From positions 1 to 43,099 of the forward strand of contig JAFDXI010000093.1 of assembly GCA_018268035.1 (NCBI GenBank): DNA of 43,099 nucleotides, written 5' to 3'. The stretch comes from Bacteroidota bacterium (GTDB lineage Bacteria; Bacteroidota; Bacteroidia; Chitinophagales; Chitinophagaceae). Positions 9,301-17,578 of the stretch are shown here, one piece after another. Position numbers and translations under genes: made by a program. Positions within the stretch are counted from its first letter, which is position 1; every line of letters starts with the position of its first letter. The notes under the pieces are model-generated. The model was given only the letters and a program-made list of their open reading frames with translations. It was not told the DNA's origin and made no database searches.

Positions 9301-11271
9301 GGTATTGCAAATGGTAATATTTTTTTGAGAGATATATATACAAACTTCAATGCCGATGCTAAAATTCAACTAACCCAATATCGCTTAAATAACGATTCAA
9401 TAGGCATAGTTGATGTGACTGCCAATTATGATAAATCAGGGAAAATTATTTATCAGGTAAAAGCCAATAATAATGAATTTGTATTGGATGGGAATGGATA
9501 TTATGATCTGAAAGATTCTGTTGGAAAACCTTTGGCAACAACTTTAAAACTGGATCATGCAAAAATCGGAATACTCAATACTTTCCTCGGAACATTGTTT
9601 GACAATATCACCGGTCTTGCAACAGGGACTATCAGCCTGCATGGAAGTTTTAAGGATTTACATTTAACAGGGGAAGCGCATCTTGACAGCGGCGCATTAA
9701 CAGTAAAATATACAAATGTCAGATATACAATTCCATCAGCAGATTTTGTGTTTAAAGAAGATGAAATTGATTTTGGAACATTTGATATAAAAGATAAGTT
9801 GGGTAATACCGGAACAGTAAAAGGAGTATTGAAAGAAAGCGGGTTTAAAAACAATAGCTACAATTTAAGTATGTCAACAAATAAATTGTTGGTACTGGAC
9901 ACAAAAGCAAAAGATAACCCTTTGTTTTATGGAAATGTAATTGGTAAAGTTAACCTGTCATTAACCGGGCCAGAAGAAAATATGCGAATGTCAATTAATG
10001 GTGAGCCGGCAGACATTTCACATTTTTATATTCAAACCAATGCGAACAGTAAAAATTCAGATGCTGACTTTATTGTTTTTAAACAGTATGGTGTGCAATT
10101 GCAACCGGAGAATGAAGCCAATAATTCCAACCTTAATATTGACCTGAACTTAACTGCAAACAACCTGGTAACTGTTTCTGTTATACTTGATGAATTAACA
10201 GGAGATATCATTGAAGCAACAGGTAACGGAAAACTTTCTATTCACGTTCCGGCAGTTGGTGATGTAAGCATGAGCGGCAGGTATAATATTGAAAGAGGAA
10301 ATTATAATTTCAATTTTCAGTCTTTAGTAAAGAGGCCATTTGAATTGTTACCCGAACAAAACAGTTATATAGAATGGAATGGAAACCCTTATAATGCGAA
10401 TATCAATATTACTGCAAGATATACAGCGAAGAATGTTACTTTAAGTGATCTCACATCAGGTTCTGCATCCAGTATTTTACTTGATCAGAATATTCTTGGT
10501 TATCGCGGTGATGTATATGTGATTGCTGATCTCAATGGTAAACTCAGTCATCCGGATATAAAATTTAAACTTGATTTTCCGGAAGGTAGTGCCATCCGCA
10601 GCAATGATAATTTTAATCGCCTGCTGGCAAAGATGGAAAGTGATGAAAATGAAATGTTGAAACAGGTAACCTGGCTGATAGTATTTAATTCATTTTCACC
10701 TTATGGTGAGCTGGCAGCAGGCCAGAGTTTTGTGCAATCAACCGGTATTAATACAATCTCACAAAAAGTAGCCGGCGTTTTAAATTCATATATCTCTGAT
10801 TTTTTGTATAAGCTTACTGGTGATAAAACACTTCACTTTGATGTAGGAGCAAAAACATACAGCAGTTATAGCCTCAGTGGCGCTTCATCTTCCAACACTT
10901 TGGACAGAACTGCAGTAGAGTTGAAAGTAAATAAAAGCCTGCTTAATAATAAAGTGATTATAACTTTTGGAGGAGATCTTGATTTTAATATTAGTGGCGC
11001 TGCAGCGACTACTTCAAATAATGGCTTTCAGTGGTTGCCTGATATTTCTGTTCAGATAATTTTATCAAGAGACAGGAAGTTAAGGGCGATTGTTTTTAAT
11101 CATAGCAGTATTGGTTATGGAGGCACAGCAGGTGCTATTGGCCGTGTTACAAGACAGGGTATCAGCATTTCATATTCAAGGGATTTTGATAAAATGTTTG
11201 GAAGAGATGATGATATTAATCTTGCTGATGAAAATGATTCTGTACCTGAAAAAAAATCAAAAAGAAAATAA
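6382..11271 (+). CDS. tamB: TamB-like AsmA-superfamily envelope protein
   Basis: Very long protein (1629 residues) with hydrophobic N-terminal segments and then an almost uninterrupted beta-rich body with repeated short strands. The region after the membrane anchor (LLLQTGPVQNYLVGKVTDRLSKDL, then VKIDKVDFS; together about residues 61-93) and the C-terminal part from about residue 1200 (for example GNGKLSIHVPAVGDVSMSG) fit the TamB/DUF490 family. Such proteins span the periplasm and are linked to outer-membrane protein or lipid transport. No TamA/BamA-like partner is in the window. The first possible start is a TTG at 6382. An ATG at 6499 (MIWPKVFFKF) would leave one clean anchor and is an equally plausible start. 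The frame is unbroken throughout. Confidence 0.88.
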   Translation: MYKNSLKIFFGLILAVLSWIYLWPNIALLVIVWLLIAWLMIWPKVFFKFIIGIVALILLVWLLLQTGPVQNYLVGKVTDRLSKDLHTTVKIDKVDFSLFDKMDLDNTLILDQHKDTLLSAGALKLRITDWFFFKQNIELKYIGLEDAIIRQHRTDSVWNFQFLIDYFASPQKNKTKNKVVLKIQKLDLKNVVYTKKDDWYGQLMTLKASSLLVDADTIDLTKNLFLIHSIDMDRAYYKVENYDGIDTVKIVRVKRDKTKPLFNPGNIRVHASTINLKNCFLATGLRDEIPVEGFFDGRKIEISRISGTVKNLDFIKDTITAQVDVSAVERSGFRVKELQTNYKLTPQKMELSKLYIKTGGSIITNYFEMQFQDFNADLKDYVDKVVMRSNIRHSIVSTDDIAYFAPALINWKEKFLVNGDFNGTVSDFFVQNVFLKNGYNTYASGNLHVKDVTDPSKSDFTLSNANLQTNSREISFLFPDIAKVKSPDLTALGNVHFVGTVNFKTKNAVINANGALASALGGMSTNLAMAFPKNAEPTYKGNVRAKQFNLGKFLSVPDLGNVTFNGTVEGRSFKIGNISTRLNGNFTSLTYKDYAYSNLTFNGEIKHKNFTGDFKAADTNFNFTSNIIVDLNGEAPSFNVLGDLVNANLRAMKFTTDSVSITGLLDLNFRGHNIDDFLGYAKVLNASVTHNNHTLDFDSLVVTAALDSNNHKELTLASNEFNVSVAGQYSILQLPQSFQAFLSRYFPSYINPPKSDISNQDFVVTLKTFDFDSYAQLIDSNLSDFNDILLTGKINTVKGNKFDWLLNVPSAKYKHYSLEDAKFTGAGTADSLLLTGNIDKIFISDSTYFPNTKIEIHSSNDLSHVFISTSANATLNKANLDAEVTTMPDGVRINFHPSSFVLNDKTWNLQNQGEVVIRNHFSSAKNMEFVQGFQKISIETVESNGTSNALAVRLKDLNMGDVFPLFINRPSMEGIANGNIFLRDIYTNFNADAKIQLTQYRLNNDSIGIVDVTANYDKSGKIIYQVKANNNEFVLDGNGYYDLKDSVGKPLATTLKLDHAKIGILNTFLGTLFDNITGLATGTISLHGSFKDLHLTGEAHLDSGALTVKYTNVRYTIPSADFVFKEDEIDFGTFDIKDKLGNTGTVKGVLKESGFKNNSYNLSMSTNKLLVLDTKAKDNPLFYGNVIGKVNLSLTGPEENMRMSINGEPADISHFYIQTNANSKNSDADFIVFKQYGVQLQPENEANNSNLNIDLNLTANNLVTVSVILDELTGDIIEATGNGKLSIHVPAVGDVSMSGRYNIERGNYNFNFQSLVKRPFELLPEQNSYIEWNGNPYNANINITARYTAKNVTLSDLTSGSASSILLDQNILGYRGDVYVIADLNGKLSHPDIKFKLDFPEGSAIRSNDNFNRLLAKMESDENEMLKQVTWLIVFNSFSPYGELAAGQSFVQSTGINTISQKVAGVLNSYISDFLYKLTGDKTLHFDVGAKTYSSYSLSGASSSNTLDRTAVELKVNKSLLNNKVIITFGGDLDFNISGAAATTSNNGFQWLPDISVQIILSRDRKLRAIVFNHSSIGYGGTAGAIGRVTRQGISISYSRDFDKMFGRDDDINLADENDSVPEKKSKRK

Positions 11272-11332
11272 TAAAATCTTAGTCTGAGATTTGTATTTTA
11301 CGATGCAAATCAGCTATTAAAATCGTAATACT

Positions 11333-11340
11333 TACATTTG
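11333..11340 (+). promoter_or_regulatory. Exact TAnnTTTG -7 element before the E1 gene
   Basis: TACATTTG matches the Bacteroidota -7 consensus exactly, 4 nt before the ATG at 11345. No convincing -33 TTTG lies at the expected distance. If used, the message would begin at or just inside the annotated start codon. Confidence 0.5.
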
Positions 11341-11344
11341 CCTT

Positions 11345-13735
11345 ATGGATAGTTTTGCTGCATCAACAGTTTCAGGAGATATGCTTTCTTATGAAGGCTT
11401 TCGCAATGAAGTGCTCAATGATTACAGGGTGGCTGTAGAAAGCCGTGAAGCAAGTATCATGGGCAGACGTGAAGTGCTTACAGGAAAAGCAAAGTTTGGC
11501 ATTTTTGGCGATGGCAAAGAAATAGCTCAAGTGGCATTGGCTAAGTTTTTCAGAAATGGAGACTTCAGATCAGGATATTACCGTGATCAAACCTGGATGT
11601 TTGCTTCAGGTATTGGTGACACACAAAAATTCTTTGCACAATTATATGCTGACCCAGATTTAGCACATGACCCATTCAGCGCAGGCAGACAGATGGTTTG
11701 CCATTATGTTACTCCCAATATTGATGACAATGGTGATTGGAAAAATCTTACCATTCAGAAAAATTCAGCAGCTGATATGGCTCCAACAGCTTCGCAAATG
11801 CCCCGAAGTATAGGCCTCGCTTTGGCATCAAAATTATTCCGTAACAGTGATGTGCTGAAACCATTAACCCATTTATCTGATAATGGTAATGAGATTTGTA
11901 TATGCACCATTGGAGATGCCTCTACATCTGAGGGCCATTTCTGGGAATCTATCAATGCTGCAGCAGTATTGCAAATTCCATTGGCTGTTTTTGTTTGGGA
12001 TGATGGATATGGTATTTCAGTATCTAAAGAACAACAAACTGCTAAGGGCTCTATTTCTGCTGCTTTGAAAGGTTTTCAAAAGAGGCCTGATACAAACGGT
12101 ATTGATATTTATACAGTGAAAGGCTGGGATTATGCTGGTATGTGTGAAGTGTTTGAAACCGGTTTGAACAAAGTGAGGGTGTCACATATTCCTGCAGTTT
12201 TTCATGTGGAAGAGCTCACACAACCTCAGGGTCATTCAACATCTGGTAGTCATGAAAGATATAAATCGCCACAACGATTACAATGGGAAAATGAATGGGA
12301 CTGCATTAAAAAAATGAAAGAATGGATCATTGAAAATAATATTGCTACCAAAGAAGAATTGGAAGAAATAGAAAAAGCTGCCAGGCAATTGGTAGTACAA
12401 AGCCGTAACAATGCATGGAAAGAATATATAGATCCCATTAAAGAACAGGCAGCAAAAACGGTTGAGCTGATACAGTCTGCAATGGTGAATGATATGGATG
12501 CTTTCACCATTTTGCAAGATGCAGCAAGGCAATTGCAGGCAAACGCTGAACCTTTGAGAAAAGAAGTATTAAAAACTTTATTTACAGCAGTCAATGCAAC
12601 TCGAGGTTATCCCGGTCATGAAGAATTAAGCGAATATTACAATGAACTAAAATCATTGAATGCGTCCTTATACAATTCATATAACTATAACTATAATGAA
12701 AAAAGTGCCCTGCATGCGCAAGAAATAAAACCTGTTTATAATGCTGATGCGCCATTGAATAATGGTTATGAAATTTTGAATAAATATTTTGACGGCTTAT
12801 TCTCAAGGGATGCAAGGGTTGTAGCTTTTGGTGAAGATGTTGGATTGATTGGAGATGTGAATCAGGCATTTGCAGGTTTACAATTAAAATATGGTGTTCA
12901 TCGTGTTTTTGATACAGGCATCCGAGAGCTTACCATTATGGGAGAAGGCATTGGGCTTGCATTGCGTGGCCTTCGACCTATAGCTGAGATTCAATACCTT
13001 GACTACCTGATGTATGGATTACAACCATTGTCTGATGATGTAGCTACACTGCAATACAGGACGAAAGGATTGCAGGCTTGCCCTATTATAGTGCGTACAC
13101 GTGGCCACCGGTTAGAAGGTATCTGGCATAGTGGTTCACCCATGGGAATGATCATAAATTCATTGCGAGGAATGTATGTGTGTGTGCCGAGAAATATGGT
13201 GCAGGCTGCAGGTATGTATAATACTTTATTGCAAAGCAACGATCCGGCATTGGTGATCGAGTGTCTGAATGGTTACCGCTTAAAAGAAAAATTACCATCC
13301 AATCTTGCTGAGATAAGGGTGCCTATGGGAATTCCTGAAATCATCCATGAAGGCACTGATGTTACGATTGTTTCTTATGGTTCAGTTTTAAGAATTATTA
13401 TGGACGCAGTTAAGAACCTTGAAAAAGCTGGCATCAGTTGTGAAGTTGTGGATGTGCAAACATTGTTGCCATTTGATGTCAATCACCTGATTCTTGAATC
13501 ATTGAAAAAAACGAGCCGTATAGTTTTTGTTGATGAAGATGTTCCAGGAGGTGCTTCATCTTATATGTATAATAAAGTAATGGAAGAACAAAATGGTTAC
13601 CGGCATCTTGATGCTGCCCCTGTAACTATTACTTCAAAAGAGCACAGGCCTGCTTATGGTAGTGATGGCGATTATTTTAGTAAGCCAAACGCAGAAGATA
13701 TTTACGATGCTATTGTAAAATTGATGGCAGAATAA
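11345..13735 (+). CDS. 2-oxo acid dehydrogenase E1, fused alpha and beta subunits
   Basis: Thiamine-diphosphate-dependent E1 of a 2-oxo acid dehydrogenase complex, most likely the branched-chain (2-oxoisovalerate) type. Residues about 15-430 are the alpha part, with the ThDP/Mg motif GDASTSEG (190-197) and N204. Residues from about 480 are the beta part (VVAFGEDVG, RVFDTGIRELTIMGEGIG, VDVQTLLPFD, VDEDVPGGASS). At 796 residues both subunits are complete in one chain, an arrangement seen in Bacteroidota. No E2 or E3 gene is adjacent. The first ATG is nearly on top of the promoter element; Met13 (11381, MLSYEGF) would give a leader of about 35 nt and is a real alternative start. Confidence 0.9.
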   Translation: MDSFAASTVSGDMLSYEGFRNEVLNDYRVAVESREASIMGRREVLTGKAKFGIFGDGKEIAQVALAKFFRNGDFRSGYYRDQTWMFASGIGDTQKFFAQLYADPDLAHDPFSAGRQMVCHYVTPNIDDNGDWKNLTIQKNSAADMAPTASQMPRSIGLALASKLFRNSDVLKPLTHLSDNGNEICICTIGDASTSEGHFWESINAAAVLQIPLAVFVWDDGYGISVSKEQQTAKGSISAALKGFQKRPDTNGIDIYTVKGWDYAGMCEVFETGLNKVRVSHIPAVFHVEELTQPQGHSTSGSHERYKSPQRLQWENEWDCIKKMKEWIIENNIATKEELEEIEKAARQLVVQSRNNAWKEYIDPIKEQAAKTVELIQSAMVNDMDAFTILQDAARQLQANAEPLRKEVLKTLFTAVNATRGYPGHEELSEYYNELKSLNASLYNSYNYNYNEKSALHAQEIKPVYNADAPLNNGYEILNKYFDGLFSRDARVVAFGEDVGLIGDVNQAFAGLQLKYGVHRVFDTGIRELTIMGEGIGLALRGLRPIAEIQYLDYLMYGLQPLSDDVATLQYRTKGLQACPIIVRTRGHRLEGIWHSGSPMGMIINSLRGMYVCVPRNMVQAAGMYNTLLQSNDPALVIECLNGYRLKEKLPSNLAEIRVPMGIPEIIHEGTDVTIVSYGSVLRIIMDAVKNLEKAGISCEVVDVQTLLPFDVNHLILESLKKTSRIVFVDEDVPGGASSYMYNKVMEEQNGYRHLDAAPVTITSKEHRPAYGSDGDYFSKPNAEDIYDAIVKLMAE

Positions 13736-13748
13736 AACAGGCAGAAGA

Positions 13749-15578
13749 TTATTTCCCAAACAATTTCAGTAATTGTTCGTCATTAAATTCAACAAAAACA
13801 GGGTTGCCATTTGGTGTTACAGATGGCATGGTGCAATTAAATAATTCTTCTACTAACACCTGCATTTCTTTTTCAGTTAAAGATTGCCCTGCTTTAATGG
13901 CTTGCTGTCTTGCCATGCAATGAACTAATTTTTCACGGGGGCTGAATTTTAATTCACTGCTGAAGTGTTTGTATTGTTCTAGTAATATCTCAACAGAATG
14001 TTTTTCATTTCTCTGTAAAATATCTGCCGGTACACCCTGGATAATAAAACTGCTTTTTCCAAACGGTTCTATTTTATAACCCAGTAACCTTAGATCGGGG
14101 AGGAGCTCCTGTAACAGTGCATCATCTTGCGGAGATAATTCCAAAGTGACAGGGAACAACGATTGCTGTGTTGGCGCTTGTATGCTTTGTATGCTTGCTG
14201 CATATCTTTCAAATAAAATCCTTTCATGTGCATGTTGCTGGTGTATCAGCAAAAATCCATCGTTTAGGATAGCAGCAATATAAGTGTTTAGCAGTTGGGT
14301 TTGTACTACCGGTATATTTTTTTCAACTTCTTCATACAATGATGGTTTTACCAACTCTTCATTTGGAATGTTTTCTTTGTTTGATTTTGTTTCGAAAAAA
14401 TCCCTCCAGTTTCCCAATCCTGTTTTCCCATGCCTGGGATCTAAAAGGTGTGCCTGGTTTTTTTGAGAAAACTTTTTATATAGTTCTGAAGCAGTTACAG
14501 AAGCTTTATGTTGATCAGTGAAAGGTTGTGAGACAGCTTCTGTTTGCATGATATCTGCATTCAATGTAAAATCGAGTGAGGGTGAAACACTAAATTGTGC
14601 CAATGCATGTTTTACAGCAGCCTGCACAAATGCATAAACTATTTTTTCATCTTCAAATTTAATTTCCTGTTTTGTTGGGTGCACATTAATATCCACTTGT
14701 GCAGGGTTGAGATCAATAAACAAAGCATAAACAGGGAAGCTGTCTTTAGGCAATAATGCATCAAATGCGCTGGTAACTGCATGGTTTAAATAAGCGCTTT
14801 TGATAAAGCGGTTGTTTACAAAAAAATACTGATCGCCACGTGTCTTTTTTGCTGCTTCAGGTTTGCCAACAAATCCATTGATGTCAAGGTAATCAGTGGT
14901 CTCATTTACAGGAACAAGCCTGGTATTATATTGATGACCGAGTAATTGAATGAAACGCTGTTTAAGATTGCCGGATTCCAAATGGAAAACCTGTTGGCCA
15001 TTACTTGTCAGTGTAAAAAATATCCCCGGAAAAGCGAGCGAAACATGGATAAATTCATCCACGATATGCCGCATTTCTGCCGCATTACTTTTTAAAAAAT
15101 TTCTTCGTGCCGGTACATTAAAAAAAAGATTTTTCATGCTGATGCTGGTGCCGACAGGGCAAGCGCATGGTTCCTGCTTTTTCACAACGCTGTTATCAAT
15201 TTCAATATAAGTTCCCAGTTCATCTTCTGCTCTTCTTGTTTTCAATTCTATCTGTGCCACTGCAGCAATTGATGCTAATGCTTCACCGCGAAACCCCATC
15301 GTCCTGATATGAAAGAGGTCATCTATGTTTTGGATTTTACTGGTGGCATGTCTTTCAAAACTCATGCGCGCATCTGTTTCACTCATGCCTTTCCCGTTAT
15401 CAATTACCTGTATCAAAGATTTGCCTGCATCGTTGATGATTAAATTGATAGCTGTTGCACCAGCATCAACTGCATTTTCCAACATTTCTTTTACAGCGCT
15501 GGCAGGGCGTTGAATCACCTCACCGGCTGCAATCTGGTTGGCAATATTATCGGGTAATAAATTAATGATATCGGTCAC
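13749..15578 (-). CDS. mutL: DNA mismatch repair protein MutL
   Basis: GHKL ATPase that links MutS recognition to strand incision. The N-terminal ATPase motifs are intact: E32-N35 in KEMLENAVDAG, DNGKGM (60-65), TMGFRGEALASI (93-104), and GTSISMKNLFFNVPARRNFLK (143-163). The C-terminal dimerisation domain is present, but the family endonuclease motif DQHA(x)2E reads HQQHAHE (446-452), and the later CPHGRP-type zinc motif is replaced by TPNGNP (588-593). It begins with GTG at 15578. It is convergent with the E1 gene, with only 13 nt between the stop codons. No mutS or mutH is in the window. Confidence 0.95.
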   Translation of the reverse strand: MTDIINLLPDNIANQIAAGEVIQRPASAVKEMLENAVDAGATAINLIINDAGKSLIQVIDNGKGMSETDARMSFERHATSKIQNIDDLFHIRTMGFRGEALASIAAVAQIELKTRRAEDELGTYIEIDNSVVKKQEPCACPVGTSISMKNLFFNVPARRNFLKSNAAEMRHIVDEFIHVSLAFPGIFFTLTSNGQQVFHLESGNLKQRFIQLLGHQYNTRLVPVNETTDYLDINGFVGKPEAAKKTRGDQYFFVNNRFIKSAYLNHAVTSAFDALLPKDSFPVYALFIDLNPAQVDINVHPTKQEIKFEDEKIVYAFVQAAVKHALAQFSVSPSLDFTLNADIMQTEAVSQPFTDQHKASVTASELYKKFSQKNQAHLLDPRHGKTGLGNWRDFFETKSNKENIPNEELVKPSLYEEVEKNIPVVQTQLLNTYIAAILNDGFLLIHQQHAHERILFERYAASIQSIQAPTQQSLFPVTLELSPQDDALLQELLPDLRLLGYKIEPFGKSSFIIQGVPADILQRNEKHSVEILLEQYKHFSSELKFSPREKLVHCMARQQAIKAGQSLTEKEMQVLVEELFNCTMPSVTPNGNPVFVEFNDEQLLKLFGK

Positions 15579-15717
15579 GTAGTAATTTCTTTCTCCGGGA
15601 TAAAAATAATGTTATTGCAACAAACTTTATTTAAACTATAGATACATGGAAAAACATCAATTGAAATGTTTTCATTTTTCATTTAAAAACGACTAATTCA
15701 TCAATAAACTTTGAATT

Positions 15718-15972
15718 ATGATTATTGAGAAGAATGATAAAAAAAATGCTCAGCTTTCAAAAGAGGAAAAAACAAAATTAAAATACATACAACAAAAAAT
15801 AAAGATAGCTGGTACACAATTAGTCAAAAAAAAGAAAACTGAACTGAATGTATTGCTGAATGAATATGTTGCACAACTGTACTTTTTGAGTTTACACTAT
15901 TCGTGGATTAACTTGAAAAGCTCATTTCTGAATTTTCAAAAATTATTTTATTCAGTTTTTGAAATTCCATAA
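15718..15972 (+). CDS. Small hypothetical protein
   Basis: An 84-codon ORF starting with ATG in the 420-nt gap between the starts/ends of mutL and citrate synthase, on the opposite strand to both. The first half is strongly basic and probably helical (LSKEEKTKLKYIQQKIKIAG, then a Lys run). The second half is aromatic and hydrophobic (YFLSLHYSWINLKSSFLNFQ). I recognise no family. A TAAACTTTG shortly before the ATG resembles a -7 element with one extra base. It may be a real small protein or a chance ORF in AT-rich DNA. Confidence 0.35.
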   Translation: MIIEKNDKKNAQLSKEEKTKLKYIQQKIKIAGTQLVKKKKTELNVLLNEYVAQLYFLSLHYSWINLKSSFLNFQKLFYSVFEIP

Positions 15973-15998
15973 GAAATATTAAGAAGCATTTTATTCCA

Positions 15999-17321
15999 TC
16001 AATCCCATATTTCATCTTTTCCTTCCAGCCAAAGCTTAACAGAATGTGTGGTTACTGACTTTGGTCTCTCTAATGGGAATCCTAAAATTCTGTCCCAGCA
16101 AAGGCTTGCAAGCACACCTAAAGCACGGCTTACTGCAAAAAGGACGGTATAAAATTCATATTCCACCAGACCATAATGAACAAGTAAAGCTCCACTATGT
16201 GCATCTACATTTGGCCATGGATTTTTTATCTTACCAATACTTTGCAAAATAGGAGGCACCACTTCATAAATATTCCATACAGTTTGAACAAGCGGATCAT
16301 CCGGCATATATTTTTTCCCAAATTCCATTTGTGCAGTAAAACGGGGGTCTGTTTTACGCAATACCGCATGGCCATAACCCGGCACCACTTTTCCTTCGGA
16401 CAAAGTTTTCTTTACATATTCTGCAATCTGTTCTTTAGAGGGAGATTTTGTTTTTAATTCATCCTGCATTTCAAATATCCACTTAATCACTTCCTGGTTG
16501 GCAAGTCCGTGCAATGGTCCGGCTAAACCTGCCATGCCTGCAGCATAAGATAAGTATGGGTCGCTGAGAGCAGAGCCAACAAGATGTGTTGTATGTGCAG
16601 ATACATTACCACCTTCATGATCTGAATGAATGGTCATATACAAACGCATCAATGCTTTAAAACTTTCATCCTCATATCCCATCATGTGTGCCAGGTTGCC
16701 AGCCCAGTCTAATAATCCATCGGGGTTGATATGCACACTTGATTTATATTTTCTCCTATAAACATAAGCAGCAATACGGGGAAGCCTTGCAATCAAATCC
16801 ATCGTGTCATCATACACTGCAGACCAATGATCTTTTTTATTCATGCCTTCTGCATACTGCTTAGCAAAATTGCTTTCAGTTTGTAATGCTATCACACCCG
16901 TGATAAACATCGTCATGGGATGTGTTGTTAATGGCAGCGCATCAATGGCAGCAAAAACATGGTTGGGAACATGGCTCCTGCGTTGCCAGGTAGTTGTAAT
17001 ATTATTTACATCTTCATCCGTTGGCAATTCACCAACCAATAAGAGGTAAAAAAGCCCCTCAGGTAATGGCTCTTTACCTCCAGGTACTTTGGGCAACTTC
17101 TCCCTTAATTCCGGAATGGAATAACCACGAAAGCGAATTCCTTCCTGCGGATCCAGTAAACTTGTTTCTGTTACAAGACCTGTCATACCCCGCATACCCA
17201 TGTAAATCTGTTTCAGTTTTACCTCACCAATTGTTTTATCACCATTCTTGGCGAGGATGTCTTTGATTTCAGCAATAGCAACATCTGCTTTTTCTTTAAA
17301 CCTGTCTTTTAAAACTCCCAT
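15999..17321 (-). CDS. gltA: Citrate synthase, eukaryotic/mitochondrial type
   Basis: Condenses oxaloacetate with acetyl-CoA at the entry to the TCA cycle. The sequence follows the mitochondrial type I enzyme rather than the E. coli hexameric type. SDHEGGNVSAHT (233-244), GLAGPLHGLANQEV (265-278), VVPGYGHAVLRKTDPR (312-327), NPWPNVDAHSG (367-377) and LGFPLERPKS (413-422) match the animal protein closely. The catalytic residues of pig enzyme numbering H274, H320 and D375 correspond to H271, H318 and D373, and H238 to H235. Its 440 residues start directly at the mature enzyme region, without a targeting peptide. Its neighbours are mutL and, upstream, lptG; no other TCA gene is linked. Confidence 0.95.
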   Translation of the reverse strand: MGVLKDRFKEKADVAIAEIKDILAKNGDKTIGEVKLKQIYMGMRGMTGLVTETSLLDPQEGIRFRGYSIPELREKLPKVPGGKEPLPEGLFYLLLVGELPTDEDVNNITTTWQRRSHVPNHVFAAIDALPLTTHPMTMFITGVIALQTESNFAKQYAEGMNKKDHWSAVYDDTMDLIARLPRIAAYVYRRKYKSSVHINPDGLLDWAGNLAHMMGYEDESFKALMRLYMTIHSDHEGGNVSAHTTHLVGSALSDPYLSYAAGMAGLAGPLHGLANQEVIKWIFEMQDELKTKSPSKEQIAEYVKKTLSEGKVVPGYGHAVLRKTDPRFTAQMEFGKKYMPDDPLVQTVWNIYEVVPPILQSIGKIKNPWPNVDAHSGALLVHYGLVEYEFYTVLFAVSRALGVLASLCWDRILGFPLERPKSVTTHSVKLWLEGKDEIWD

Positions 17322-17495
17322 AATTTTATTTTATTTATATGGCTAATTATTTTCTAATCGTAAATGTTCTGTTGACTTTATACGAATGGAACTGCTAAAA
17401 TAAATTCCGCTCAGAGTAAAAATTGTGTCATGCTTCGTTTCAAACTTTGGCAACAAACATTAAATTACCGCATTATCATTTATCCAACGGGGGAT

Positions 17496-17543
17496 AAGGG
17501 CCATCACAAATGCGGCGGCTAAAGATACCATAACTTGGCCCTT
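17496..17543. repeat. GC-rich inverted-repeat element
   Basis: Perfect 8-bp arms, AAGGGCCA (17496-17503) and TGGCCCTT (17536-17543), enclose a GC-rich core containing GCGGCGGC. The element stands out against the AT-rich gap between citrate synthase and lptG. Neither strand has a T run after the dyad, so it is not a standard terminator. It may be a REP-like element or a structured RNA. The rest of 17322-17578 shows no gene that I can support. Confidence 0.5.
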
Positions 17544-17578
17544 TAAAAAAGAAATTGCATCAATTTAAAATGAATTTA

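Noticed and set aside
17465-17533. Short minus-strand ORF (MVSLAAAFVMALIPRW..., 23 codons) and an alternative frame (GIFSRRICDGPYPPLDK) through the GC-rich dyad.
   Set aside because: One frame is very short and the other lacks a start. Both run through the inverted repeat, so the sequence is better treated as a structural or repeat element.
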